A stretch of 64,000 bases of DNA from positions 35,592,979 through 35,656,978 of the forward strand of contig NC_090704.1 in NCBI RefSeq assembly GCF_040954835.1, read 5' to 3'. This document shows positions 44,101-58,700 of the stretch, in pieces. Position 1 is the first letter of the stretch. The number at the start of each line of letters is the position of its first letter. Source of the stretch: Lepisosteus oculatus (lineage: Eukaryota; Chordata; Actinopteri; Semionotiformes; Lepisosteidae). Under the pieces are notes generated by a model that was given only the letters and a program-made list of their open reading frames with translations, had not been told where the DNA came from and did not search any database. The translations under genes were made by a program, and so were the position numbers.

Positions 44101-47100
44101 CTCTGTACTTCTGATTGCAGGTGGAGTGGCTCCATCCTGCCCCTGGTCTGAGCCTCATCCCTCCACATTACTGGCAAAGCACGAAGCACAAAATTGGTGT
44201 CTGCGACCTCTTTTGAAACAGGCACTCCATTGTATTAAAGGGCTTATGATGTCATCTTTAATTACAAGGCATGGGTTCACAGGTTCTCTGTGTGTTTATC
44301 TCTTTCGGGAAATGGCCTTCAGTTTATTCTTTGAGACCTGCAGTCAAAGCTTTCTGGAAACAAAAGGCTTATAGGGCTATTAATAGTTCCTGATGTGGGG
44401 CTTTTCCATTGGCTTTGTTGTCTTTTTTTTTTTTTCACAATTTAATTACACTACTAGTACTGACCTATCTGTTGCTAATATTGAGAACTACCGGAGCCGC
44501 AGTTCCTTAATCTGATTTTTGCATGAAATTAACTGAGAAAATATTTGGGTTCCAAAATTATTTTTTTAATTTTGGAATCAACAGTTTTGTTTTTGCTCCA
44601 GTTCGGGTTTAGAAGAATCGGTTGTTAGTGTGCTTGGCTCACTGCTAGAGCTGTGGACTGTATGTACACATGCTTTCCTCTTCCCGGCTCTGCACCCATT
44701 GGCAGCTCAGTGCCTACTGAAGAGGGGGCATCAGCTGGAGGAGATCTGCTGTATTGTCACAGTTGCTCACGGGTATCCTTTAAGAGCTGTAGATCCTTTG
44801 AGCTGCTCAGCTACGGCAGTATTCATTTAGGCTTGGGTAGAAAACAAGGCATCAGGTCCTATACTCCTAATAATGTAGTAACAAAATGTAACACGATAAA
44901 GTAAACGCTTGATTCAGTGACCTAAAAAATAAGCACTGCAATCTCAAGGTGCATGTTCTGATGGTAGGTGCCTTATTTAGATATTATGACATTTAGGTGT
45001 GTGTTCAAAGGTATTTTTCACAACTGTTTGCTCATGAAGTATTGCCAACTCGTATAATTTTCTGATTATTGCTGAATAAATATCGGAAAACTTTAATTGA
45101 GCTTGCAAATTCGGACATACCCACCCCCTTTGCCATCACACCCTTCTCCAGAAAATATTGCTGACCTACGGAATAATGAGAAATGAAATCTGCAGGAAGT
45201 GCTGTGAAAGGGGGAATTGAATTGTGCGAAGGGCAGAGAACAGAAAAAAGCTGCAGCTTTTAGTGGAAGAAGCAGAAAATACTGTCACAAGTGCTTAGGA
45301 ATTCCTGCAGTAAATTTTGATGAGGAATTAGCTGTACTATAACCTGTTACAAATGGATGTCTTGTACACTGAAAACTGCAGAGAGAGGAAAAATTAAGTT
45401 TCTGACACGATTGCAAAATTAGCTTTTCATGAAGTTAGCATATACTGTGTTTTCACTGAACACTGGATTAGTTCTGTATTCAGTACATCTGTACCCCAGT
45501 GTTAAAATGTACAAGTATGATTGATGGACTTCCAATCCAAGTGGTAAATTATGCTTTTATTTTATTGATGCTACTTTCTTACCCAAGTTCACACTAAATT
45601 CTTGCACAGGTACTTTTCTGGTCAGTGTTGGCTAATGACACAACCAAGGTTCCCAGCAGTAGCTTTTTATTCCTCATATCTCCAGGTTTTGCAGCCCCAC
45701 TGGAAAATATGTTGGTGAAAAATTGTCAGCTGAATGTGACAATTCAGCTTCTTCGTTAATTTCAATGTTGCAGGCAGCAGTAAATGTCGGAGGAATTAAA
45801 AAGGCGACTCTGCTGTCAAAACATAGTTTCGAAGATATAAAGATTTCAGGATGATACCAGATGAGCAAAAGAGTTGCACTGGGCCACTGGAGTTGGCACA
45901 TAAGGTGGTAATGCTCCTCTCAATAAGAGGGTGGGGGTGCCAGAGTCTATCCGGGCAAGCAGTGGACGCAAGGGAAGATATAACCTGGACAGGATAGCAG
46001 TCCATCAGAAGGACAGACAGACGCAAACACGCTTGCACCAGGGTTAGTTTTTTCTAGAACTCAATTAATTTGTGGATTTCGATTATGGGAGGAAACTGGA
46101 GCACCTGGAGGAAACCCACCAGAACACGAGGAGAACATCCAAACCTCACGCTGATAGCACCCCAGAAAATGAACGCAGGGCTTCAGTGCTGTGAAGGCAG
46201 CAATGCTGGCCAGGGCACCAGCACGCTGCCTGTTGTGGTTTCCCTTTGTTGAAAGCCTGAGGTGTAAAGTACATAGTTGGAATCTTCAGATGACAGGCAT
46301 CTGTTCATACATGATCTGAGGATATTTACAGTTACTTTTGGATACTTTGGTTGTTTTAATACTTTTATTTATCCCTCAGCACTCTTTTGTGGCTTGCTTT
46401 AGAGGTCATCTTCCCACTTCATTGCACTGTCCAAATCCACAGGGATTCATCTGTTTTTGTGGAATACAAGATTGCCTTGGCTGTGATGTTTCACAGGACC
46501 CTGCAGCTCTATTCCCTGCCATGAGTCATTGGCAAACTGAGGAATTAAGGAATATGTTGTGAATATGTGCATCAGCTGTTGTGTGGTTTTGTTTTTTTGG
46601 TTGGGTAAGGATGAATAGACTGTTCTTTGTCACGTGCCCCATGATAGAAGCATGCTAAATAAGACTCCTTTTTCAGGCTTAGTCCCAGCACCTGCACCAA
46701 TAACTGACAATGGGCTCTCTTGTTGAAGATTTCATTCATTCAGGTACCAGAACTGATGAGTGCTGCTACATAGTTCAGTTAGCAGCTGTAGTAGCATGCA
46801 GAAAGCTCCAATCCCCTACTTCATGTTCCCATTTTCCTTCTTTGTTTATTTTAACATCATCTCAATCTGGTTAGTCAGACTTAAAAAAAAAAAAAAAAAC
46901 ATCCTTCCATTTTCTAATGTTTATTGGCAAGCAACGCGCACAAGGTGGAGTACACCCAGTCTGTTGTAGGGCACAGACATGCACACACTTGCACCAGGGC
47001 CAATTTTCCCAGAAGCTAATTAACCTATAAGTATGTCTTTGGACTTTGGGAGGAAACCAGAGCACCTGTAGGAAACCATTTAATCACAGGGAGAACATAG

Positions 47101-50100
47101 AAACTCCATACAGTTAGCAGCCCAGGTCAGGAATTGAACCCAGGGCCTCAGCGTTGCGAGACATGAATGCTAAGTACTGCAGCATCATGCTGCCCATTTA
47201 TTCTTAGAACATGTTCTGTTATAAACTTGGAAGTGGCTCAGCAATGTACCAACAAGAAAGTGCTTGCTATTGAATCTCAGGATTCCTGGTTTGTTTGGAT
47301 GTGCCAAACCATTTACTTACCAAGTAAACACATACGAGTAATTGACAATATCAAGGTTGGGCAACATTAATGTTCACAGTCCAGCCATGGTCAAATAAAC
47401 AGCGTGGTCTTTTGCAAATCTTGCCAGAAAACACTTCTAATAAAAGCAAATCTATTTTATTAGACTTACACTTATTCAGCAATGAAGCATATTTGATTAT
47501 TTCTCTCCTTCAAGGTGCATACAATTATCCTCTGTATTGTAACTTGAGTGTCTATCAATGTGCACTAGAACAAAAGTCTATTTCAATGTAAATAGCATTG
47601 CTTGGGACTGCAAAACTCTTGCAGTGAGTGCAACTCTTCCAGCACATGAACTGATTCAGAAAATTTTGCAAGGGGTTTTGTGTTGTAATGGCTGTAAATA
47701 AATCCAGAATCTTAATGTTTTCTGATAACCTAATGATGACTGCCATCGTGTTTTGTTAAAACGGTTGAAGGTGTAGTTTTTAAATTGATGAATCTGTTTT
47801 GGTGCTTTTCCTTAAGGGGGTACCAGGGGCAGGTAACGGATGAAGATGTGAAAGAGGGTTTGGACTCCAGGATGCTGGTGAAACCCACTCCAGCACAGAG
47901 GTGGGTGAAAAAATGACCTTTTTGATAAGGGGTTATCACGAAGGTAATTTAAAAAATAGGTTACTCAGTGTTTGTGTGTGCAGAATTAGGCCAGAATTTA
48001 TTTTTTTTAAAAGAGAACCTAAAGTGGTATCATTGAGTCTTCCTGCTCCAATGCAGCTTTGCTACTGCCCATTTGAATGTGTTGTGGGGAACGTTTTGCA
48101 TTATTCTTATGGAATTTCCCAGATTATCTTTTGATTTGCAGTCAAGTTTAGTTATTTCTGAGCATCTCCTGGTTCATTGTCATTCTACTTATGCTTTGTA
48201 AATGCCATTTTTGTAAAACGATAAGAATTAATTTCAAATATCACCCAAAGATATTTTATCATGAAAACTGGTGATAGTGTGACAGGTCAAAGTTTCCATG
48301 AATTACATGTGCAATGTATGGACTAAATTTATTCATTGGATCACAACCCATAACTAATACTTAACTGTAAATGCATAAGAAACGCAAGGTGATGCCAATA
48401 TTGAATGTAATCAAACACTGGGCATACATCAAGATGAAATGTACCACCTACAGTTGATGTACTGATTGCGCTTGTGAGCTTTTCCAACATCTCTCATAAA
48501 AATCAATGATCACATTGAGGGCAGGTGTAATGATTCCAGTATACGACAGATGGATCAGGGTCACGCCCACTACTGTAATTGCCTCCAGATGGCTGTTCAT
48601 GTGTCCCTGCCTAGTAGTTGAAGACTGAATCCTCAATCGTCCTCATCAGCCTGTGACAACATGGCCTCCATCACTCCTGGTCTTTTGAGACGTACAGTAC
48701 TTTTCCACTCCCTGACCAATGTTATGATGATAAAGACATAGACCTTGAAAAGCTGGGTGTTTTGATGATTGAGGTGTTTTTCTATCTGCTATGCAGACAA
48801 TCTTGTCCAAAGCAACCTACAAGCTACACAGAAATTAAGTAAAAGGTATGTGCTGGACCTCAATGCTTCATCAGATTGATTTTGTTATTTTGTTGATCCC
48901 CCTGAACCACGCTGTTTTCCCATGTCTTTGGTATGTGTTCTCCTTGTACAGTACGTAACCAAATCATGAAACCACATTGGTCATGTTTAAAACGGGAAAA
49001 TAACTCTAAGATAAGATCACTTTATTGGCCATATTACGTTTCTTGTATTAGGAATTTGTCTTTTCACATACTCCAACTTGCTTTTCATTGAGAAACACAG
49101 ACATGGAGAGAAGCTTGGGGGCAGAGCACAGGGTCAGCCATTTATACGGTGCCCCTGGGGTAGTTGGGGTTAAGGGCCTTGCTCAGGGGCCCAACAGAGT
49201 AGGATTCCTCTGCTGGACACGGGATACAAACCGGCAACCTTCCAGCCACAGGCGTAGATCCTGAGCCACAGAGCCACCACACTGCCCCTCTAAATTCCAT
49301 TTCTTAATATAAAGTACTCATCAGGGGAGTATGCTGCACCCCTCTAACCCAAAAGCACATGCAGGCAGAGATCTTACTGAGAATATACAAGGGTAGGAAA
49401 AACTGGGTAAGAATGTAAACTGGAAGGAGAGGATGCTGGTATTTTACATAATTGACAAAATGCTGTAAAGTATAATGCTGTAATTTATAATAAACTGCAC
49501 AAGCTATAGTACAAGAGAAGCAGTAAGGCAGTTTCATTTTAAAAGTTTTACCTGGAGCAATAATTCCTCTCTGTACACTTAGGTTCCTTATCTAACTTAG
49601 AGCTTGTGTTCTTTCTTTGTGTTTTATCAAAGCAATCAGTAGCTTCACTGTTACCTCCTTCTGCAAATAAGAAGGTGAATGTTTTTTTTTCCATGTGGTC
49701 AATAGGAGTTCAAAACTTTCTTTCTCTGTATGACTCAATATCTAGGCACACCCATCAGACAGTTTATTGCAAAGTGCAAAATAAACTCTATGCCAAATTA
49801 AGATTATTAATCTAATATTACATTTTTTATGTTATGAAAAGCATTAATGAATGCTCGTGTTTTCCCATTGAAGTGATGATAATGCATGCTGCAGTGCCCT
49901 AGATTTCTTACAATGCTCATCTCTATGTAGAGGTCCAGCAGCTTTGTCACTTTTATTGAGCAAAATCTGGCACTAGCTATTTCAGGGCTAAGTGCTTATA
50001 ATGTCTCGGAGAATTCTGAAGCCTGGAGTAATCTGTACTCCCATTTTGCATGACAGAAGCCACAACCCTGGAGGAAAAAAGGCACCTGCTAGCTCCACTC

Positions 50101-52681
50101 AAGGAATCCTGTGGAGCTGATATTAGCATTGCCAACTTCTAGCCAGAATTTGGGAGCAAGGCTGAGCCCAGCCAGCACTAGGCCTAGAGCTCACTAAGGA
50201 AAATCAGGTCTCTGTTATAAATGTTGGACCACTAGATGGCCCCCTAGCCCCAAAGTTTCAAATCAAATACTCCTGTATGATAGGGACACTGGAAGAGGAA
50301 CCAAGGCACTGTATTAAGAGCAGAGGCGTTAACACTGGTGTTCAGCCTACATTCACCTCTGAAATTCCTTTATTTAACTGTTTAACTGGCAACAGACAAT
50401 GTCTCACTTTCTACCTGATCTGCTCTGTACTCCTAGTGTTGATAAACTGGTGGTTGAAGTGGGTCCCCTCCTATATCTAAAGAACTTTTTGGTCCTTTGG
50501 GATGGAGAGCACTTTATAAATGGGGCAAATATTGAACAATTTTGTTTGTCTCATGAAGTGTGGTTGTGGTTTGATTGTTATTTTCAGCTTTAAGTGAACC
50601 TTTACAATATGCCTAGGAAAAAAAAAATTCTCCCATCAGTTTGCTTTTATGTCTTTGAATGATATCTCATCCACAGTTCAGTTAGTTATCACCTTTCTAT
50701 GGTCTCCATTCTTTAAATGTTTGAACAGCTTTTTCCATACACTTGGGTAAACAAGTGTCTTTCATCCTTTTCATCTCCTGGAGATCCTTTTTTGTATTGA
50801 TGATCAACATTTAAAAATTGTTCCTGCAGAAAGTTATGAGTGAGGGTTTATTTTTTTGAAGTGATAAACATAAATATTTATCTTTTCTAGGACAATAACG
50901 CACAGAAACTTTGTTCTTCAGGAAGAGGAAGAGACCAAGACTAGACAGGAAAAAGAGGTAAGGTTTCATGATTCTTGCAGACTGATGTGTAGTCTCAAGT
51001 TACAGTATTTGAACACTTAATTTCATTACCCACTTAACTGCAGTGCACAACCTAATTTATCACCTCAAGTACCACATTTGTTTCTCTGGCATCCGTTACT
51101 GATGCAGTGTATCATTCATTGAATTCATGTTAAATAAAACAATGTGATTTTAATTTGATTACTTAAGTAACTTTGCTAGTGACTAAACTAGAAGGATTTT
51201 GCCAGAAGAATTGAATGGAGGGTTTATCCCATAATGGCACTCTGTGGTCACGGGTTTGAGTTACAGTATGTCACTAGCTGACCATGACCATAATTCTGCG
51301 AGTGTTGGCGTGCCATTGTCAAAGCACCACTGGCGAAAAAGTGGGATTAGTTATCTCTACAGCATGGCGACCCTTGTGGACTTGTGCACATCTCTTCTCT
51401 GGTCTGCCGTCAGCTTCCAGTACGAGGCTTTCTTTCCCATGATTAAAAGACTGTGGGTCGGTGAGGCAAAAAATCGCCCATGCTCTGTTCCCCTGTGTGT
51501 GGTCAAAGGGTTCATTACTGTGTGCCATAGCGGACAAACAGGCACTACTGCTTGTTCCAAATCAGGTGGACATGACAAAAAATTATCTGAGATTTTAAAA
51601 CTAATTCTTTACAGGGCCAGATGACATTGTAATGTCTTGAAATTAACTCAAAAGGGTTGAGAAGGTTTCATTTCAGTTGCTTCAAAACAGGATATTAAAA
51701 CACTACAGCATGCCAGGTATTGGGGTTGGGGAAAAAAATAAGTTAAGGATTGGTATCGGGGCTATAGCAAAATCATCAGTGGTGGTCTTGGGGGGGGTTG
51801 GTGAATCCACTACAGCATTATCCCCATTTGAAGATATTTGGAAAATCTAAACATGGCCTTGCTTTTAACAAGAGGAGCAATCTACAGTAGATTCTCCCCC
51901 CTCCTCCCCCCATCTTGTTTACCCCCAGTTTAAGTGCTGAAACTAGCATGACTGATCAGGTAGATTCTGGGTTTGCTCTGTCTGCCCGGAAGAATCGAAT
52001 TATATAGCATGACAAAAACCGATGGAGGTACCTGCTTTGCCCTCAGGCCAGCAATCAAACAGTGCAAGTCAAATATTTGAAAAGAACGTTAATTTGTTTT
52101 CTGTTAAAGTTGTTTAACAGCAGCCATATTACTCTACAACTCACAACTGGCAACCCACTGAAGCTAAGCAGGTGTGAGCCTGGTCTGTACCTGGATGGGA
52201 GACCTCCTGGGAAAAACTAAGGTTGCTTCTGGTAGAGGTGTTAGTGGGGCCAGCAGGGGGCGCTCACCCTGCGGTCCATGTGGGTCCCAATGCCCCAGTA
52301 TAGTGACGAGGACACTATACTGTCAAATAGGTGCCGTTCTTCGGATGAGACGTAAAACCGAGGTCTTGACTCTCTGTGGTCATTAAAAATCCAAGGGCAT
52401 TTCTCGAAAAGAGTAGGGGTATAACCCCGGCATCCTGGCCAAAAAAATTCCCAATGGCCCTTACCGATCATGGCCTCCTAATATTCCCCATCTATGAATT
52501 GGCTTCATTACTCCGCTCTCCTCCCCACTGATAGCTGATGTGTGGTGAGCGTTCTGGCGCGCTATGGCTGCTGTCACATCATCCAGGTGGGGCTGCACAT
52601 TGGTAGTGGTGGAGGGGAGTCCCCATTACCTGTAAAGCGCTTTGAGTGGAGTGTCCAGAAAAGCGCTAAATAAGTGTAAGC

Positions 52682-52726
<45 letters not shown>

Positions 52727-55700
52727 ATATGCAAGTTTACCTTATGAAATCATTTGAATGTTTTTAAAACATCCTCCATCCATTTTCTAACCGCTTCATC
52801 CAATTCAGGGTCATGAGGGGGGCAGAATCTATTCCAGCAAGCAACAGGTGCATGGCTGGATCCACCCAGGATGGGATACTCACACCAGGGCCAGTTTTCC
52901 CAATTAACCCACCAGCACATCTTTGAGCTGTGGTCGGAAAATGGAGGGCCCGGAGGAAAGCCTCACAAATGCAGGGAGAACATACACACTCTTCTCAGAT
53001 AGTACTCCTCCAGGAAACGGCTCCAGCCCTGTGAGAGAGCAGTGCTAACTACAGCACCACCTTGCCATCCTGAATTAATCATACCTGTTAGTAATGAATG
53101 GCTGTACCGGAAAGGATATCTTCAAATCAGACTTTTTGGCTTATTCTTTTTGTCTCAGGTTACGTGCTCCCTGCGATGGAGTATTCACCAGCATCCCAAG
53201 CTGCACAATCTCTTCAACTTCTCTGTGCCGGTACTACAGTGGGCCAGCTCCTTCAGCCCCTCCGAGTGGCAGAGACTGCAGCAGCACCTGCCTCCCTATG
53301 GCTGGAAGGGCCTGCCTGTGGAGGGTATCAGTGCAGCTTTCCTCCCGTGTCACCCCTTCACCTCTCTGAGCAGTTTACCGTAGGGAGGGACCGAGCACAA
53401 GGAAGTAATGAAGAACCTGGTTGATCCTAGAGCTCCTATCTCTCCCTTTGTTTCATCTCTATGGTGCAAACGTTCAATTAAACATAGTTTGCATATTAAT
53501 TAATCATAGTGTAGCACCACATGGTGTAGACCCCGCTTGGGGTTGTGTTTTACACCTGTTGGAGAGCAAACTACTGCAGAGTTGACTGTTGCTCTACACT
53601 TGCAACGTATACAGCAATCTGCAGATTGTTCATGCGCTGGTTGTAACTGTTATTCTACATAGACAATTGCCCACTCACAGCCTTGAAGTGCTTCTCTTCC
53701 TAATATTTTTCAGAATGTATCCTTAAAAGGTCTCCATAATTCTGTGGCATTTTAATTTGTAAGGAACTCAAATGAGGTTATTAGTATCTAAACAGGAATT
53801 GTGATGTGGAACACGTGTGCATGTTTGCACTGTGCTGTGCTATGACGTAGTGGTGTTGTTTCAATTTTGGCAGTTGGCCGGTGTCTAATGTGGAGATTTC
53901 AGCCCCAGAACTCGTTGCACAAGTCTATTTCATCAGGAAAGTTAGGAAACCTATTGGATGACTCTCTTCTGTTTTCTCTGAAATCCTTTCTCCACTGTCT
54001 GGGGTTTGTCCTTGTTCCAGTGGTGAACTCAACCCTGGCCCTCCTCGGTGAAGAGGCAAACCGCGATGTCTTCCCAGTGCGCCCGCAGGGGGGCTGTGTC
54101 CGCTGTGCTGTGGTGGGCAATGGGGGTATTCTCAATGGCTCAAGGCAGGGCCACGCTATTGACAGTCACGACTTTGTTTTTAGGTGCGTGCTATGAAATT
54201 TCTGTTTAATAATTGTATACTTGACTAGCATGTTTACCAGGAGGTTTTATATGTTGGCTTTAAATGGACAAATAGCACTGATCTGGAAAGAAGGAAACTT
54301 CAAATGAGGGAACCTGAAATAAAAAATACAGAGAAGTGGAGAACAGATAGTACTTAAATGTAGAATTTCTGTTTATCCTGCAAGTGCCGAGTAAAGTTAA
54401 AGCAATGTTTTTATGAGAATGCTGTTTTTCCCCCTCTTCCTCTTTTTCATTTCTTTTCAGTTGTTAATTTTTAAAAACCCATTGTTTTCTCTTTAAAGCA
54501 CCTTTATGGCATATGTTGTGGTTTGCAAATGTTCAGTAAAATATAAAAGCATTTGAGATGTATAGCAGCATTTCTAACGTGCCATGGCATCTATAACATC
54601 TACAGTATCTACATGTGCTAGGAACTTGTGCAGTGGTGATAAAGTGATTTGAACAACCAGATAACAGCATCTGAGTCCTTCTAAAGCCTGTTTTGTGTTC
54701 CTTCCAAACAATTGTTTGTGCATGTTTAGAATAAATGGGGCCATAACAAAGGGGTTTGAAGAAGATGTTGGCACTAAAACCTCCTTCTATGGCTTCACTA
54801 CCAACACCATGAAGAACTCTCTGATTGCATACAGGGCCTTTGGCTTTGACAAGGTTCCTCAAGAGCAGGTAAGAAGTTCTTAGTAAATCTGCAGATGCGT
54901 GAACATTGCGTTGTCAAGTCATTTCTAAAGCACGTGGTAACCATCCTTTATAAATTATTAATTCTCTTTTATTACTATTTCTGCAGAGTTTTTGCATTTA
55001 TGCAGTATGCTGAAAAATCTGTTACCATTTAAGCTTTATTAAAGGAGGTCTCATGGCTTATACTATTTTGGAGGTATTTTCAGGGAGGCAGTGCATTAAT
55101 AAACACACTATTTAGCTCTAGGTGATTTGGTATAAGGCTGCATGATGGTACATTGCTGCGCTGGGGCCCTGGGTTCAATTTCATACCTGGTGTGCTGTCT
55201 GCATGGCATTTTGTAGGCTCTCCTTGTGTTTGTGTGGGTTTTCACTAGGTTCTCTGGTTTCCTCCTCCAAGACATACTAGTGGATTAATTGGCTTCTGGA
55301 AAAGTGGGTGTGGGTGTGTGTGTGTGCGTCCCGCTCATGTGTACCCAGCCTTGTGTCCATTGTTTACCAAGATAGCCTCTGGCTCCCCCGCGGGCGTATA
55401 TGTGCCATTCGGAGGTAGAGGCCTGTCAGTTTGCTCCAGAACACCTGAGGCCCTCCTCCCACTGTTGTGTGTCCTGCAGGACATTCAGTACATCTTCATC
55501 CCTTCAGACGTCCGCGACTATGTGATGCTGAGCTCAGCGATCCGAAGTCTGCAGGTTCCCTGGGGACATGACAGGGGTGACCTGTGAGTTTGGGGAGAGC
55601 AGTGGTGGGGCTTCCATTTGGGGGGGAAAAAATGTTCTTGGACTCTTGGCAAACTCAAAAGGATTTTGCCGAGTTGAGAAGTTGCTTCTAGAGAAAGCTA

Positions 55701-58700
55701 GAAAGTGCCAGTCCATCAGTCTTCCTTTATGAACGAAATGTCATGTTTTAAGCACAGAACTATTAGCCTGTAGAGTATCTAACCATATTCAGTCTTTTAG
55801 TGCATTAATATGCCTAAGGTAAAATATCCTATATAATAAATATTTTAGCCATTTTCTGGTATCTTATTGCATTATAAAGAGTTCAATTGAAAATGATTTT
55901 TTATTCTCTGGAAAGGACAATATGAGGTACCTGACTTTGTGTCATGATATGAAATGATATTTTTGCAGCATGAATAGGAATTGCATTGCACTAATGCATC
56001 TGATGGACTTTTTTCTATCTTCAGGCCCTCTAAGTATTTTGGCTCTCACTCTTCGGCAAAGGATTTCAAGATGCTTCACCCTGATTTCATCCGATACATC
56101 AAGGACAGGTAAATGGCAGACCTTCACAAAGCCCTTATTTGAAGATACTCTGGTTTTGTGGAGGATTCTGGGTGATTGAGGTGATTAACACTTGGCATTG
56201 AAGAGCAGCTTAGAGCTAGGGAATTAGGAGCTGGGAGGCTCCGTATTGATAAGCAAGGCCTTTCAGGGGGAAATTAAGTGTTTAGATGAAAGATTAATCA
56301 GATCTGCTTTTTTTCCATTTTTGCTCCTAATAAAATTAAGAATTTTTTTCAAGACAAATTGTTTTTGCTTCTTTTTTTTTTGATTGATATATCCTGAAAG
56401 CTTATATGAACCTGGGAAAATCGATGCATAATTATTTTTTCCTAATTAATGATTTAACTCCACCTGGTGAATGAAATAGAAATGTCAGACTTGTAATACA
56501 CAGTACTCCAGAATACACCAATGCAGGCCAGTAATGTTAACCATGGTCTATTTTTCATGCTTTACTGTGATATTCAGCTGGAGCCCACTCTTACAACACA
56601 TACACCAAAATGGTTCCCAGTGTTTCTTTTGGCAGCTTTTCTTGATTTCTTTTTCTCTAGACATTCCTACAACTAGGCTTTCTCCACAATTAGTAGCATG
56701 CTATGATCCTTGACAAAACATGACCTCTTCACTCAACGCAATAGATAATTGACAAAGCCTACTGCTAGGAAGGATTGATAAGGTTTTGCTTTTCAGCCTC
56801 TATGGTGTTTTGTGTAGCACTGTTTCGGCATTTGGTGCGTTTTCACATTTTTATTTTTAATTTACTTTGTCTGCATTGGTTATTCAATGGCATATGCTAA
56901 CATTATGAACAGAAGAATGGTCACAAAGGAGACAAGGCCATTCTCTCATCCAGCCTGTTTGGGAGTTAAGTTAGTTTGATTCCAGAATCTCATCCTGCGG
57001 TTTCTCGGGGAAAAAAGCCAGGGTATCAACTTGAACAACATGGCTGGCTATCTTGTTCTACATTTCAACAAAAACACTGTGGCATATGGCATTGTATGAA
57101 TTTTGTATATTCTAGTCCGATAAATTTAGGTCATAGAGTGGAGTCGTGAAGTCGGTAGATTAATAACATGAAATGTCGGCTACTGTAAGAAACTGTTAGA
57201 AAAATACATGGTTTCAAAATCAAAAGATCATCTTAAATGAAGTTACTCTCAAGTTCCTCAGTTGGCTGTACCCAATTAGTTTCCTGTATTTCCAAACATT
57301 CACATGTATCCTGTCTTTACAATTTGATTTAAAATGGGTTTAAAATGTTAAGGTAAAAAGTTGAGAAACAGAGTCCATAACATTTCTGGTAATTCCATTA
57401 CACACATGTGTTTATGCAGGTTCCTGAAATCACGTCTGTTGAAGATGACGTACAGTCACCTCTATATGCCCAGCACTGGGGCCCTGATGCTTCTGACTGC
57501 ACTACATAGCTGTGACCAGGTGAGGGAATGTTCTCTACATATGATTTTTATTTAGTGCCCTTCTCAGGTAATTCAGCCTTGTCCGTCTAGTAACAAATAC
57601 CTTACCTGTGCTTTGTTTTTTGCATTGCTAAATAAATTTAATTTGCATTGCTAATTAAAATAATTGGAAGGAAGATATTTGGCCAGTGATCAAAAGTGAA
57701 GGGAGTTGTGTAGCATAAGCAGAGTTGTGCAAGGTGTCACAGTTCAATTGGTTGTACTCTGAAGTCTATGCAGTCCACGCGTAAGGGAGTACAGACTAGT
57801 GTTACACAGGCTGGACACCAAAATTCTTCAGGGAGTTTTTCCTTTGCATGTTCTCAGAATCATCATGGAGAAATCATTTCTGTAGTTATGCTTAAGGCCA
57901 CGATTAAGCATGGTTAAGGAAATAGAGAAATAGCTTCATCTGCTGGCAAGAAAACAAATTACAACTAAATGTGCATATTGCTCTCCCAGAGTAAGCCAAC
58001 AGCGCTGTTTACCTGCTTTTAACATTTTCTAGGAGTTTTTAGTACTGGCTCACATCACTTTACTAAGCATCAATTTGGTGCACTTTTCAAATGAGTGCTG
58101 TTATGCAAGTAACACCTGTGAACTTACTAGTATAATAAGGACAAATACCAGAGTGACTCGCTGTCATTGATGTTTTTCAGTAACTGATAATCCACTCAAT
58201 AGCTCAAGAGTTATTTAGGGTTGAGCTCCAGACATAACAGAGGATATAAACATCACATTTGAAACCCAGGTCTTTTTTTGTGGCTGTCGACATATGCCAA
58301 TACAGTGTTGCCAGTGCCGATACCAATGTCCTGGCAATTCAAGATCTTTGCAAGGGGTAAACTAACTTTTGAAAATTTAAGTATTTTCTTTTATGCTTGT
58401 CCTTCTGTTATAAAGCTGAAAGTAAATGAAAACTGCAAATAAGATGGACACCTATGCTTATTACCTTAGGCAGCCTATGAGGCAGTTTGGTCTCCCTTGA
58501 TTGTCAGCAAGGTCTGCTGGTAATTAAGTGGCCAGTTTCAGCCCACTGCTGAATTTTGTTTGTCCTTAGGTGTCCGCATACGGCTTCATCACTGAAAATT
58601 ACGTGGATTTCTCGGACCATTACTTTGACGTGGTGAAGAAGCCACTGGTGTTCTACGCCAACCATGACATGCAGCTGGAGGCCCAGGTGTGGAAGCTGCT

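Larger units (their letters stand above)
38148..50890 (+). other. intron 1 of st6galnac2-like gene (12.7 kb)
   Basis: The largest intron here. It holds at least five SINE-type insertions (listed separately). No exon of another gene was recognised. A frame at 40125-40310 ends [11 protein letters not shown], a phrase that can occur at LINE RT C-termini, but the match is too short to call. Confidence 0.6.

Noticed and set aside
51244-51624. 126-residue plus-strand frame in intron 2 of gene 2
   Set aside because: No domain, no splice signals that fit the gene, and overlapping frames on the other strand are as long.
53867-54020. Upstream extension of gene 2 exon 4 (open frame from 53867)
   Set aside because: The frame is open by chance. 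A good acceptor (CTTGTTCCAG) at 54020 gives the phase and the conserved EVVNSTL junction.
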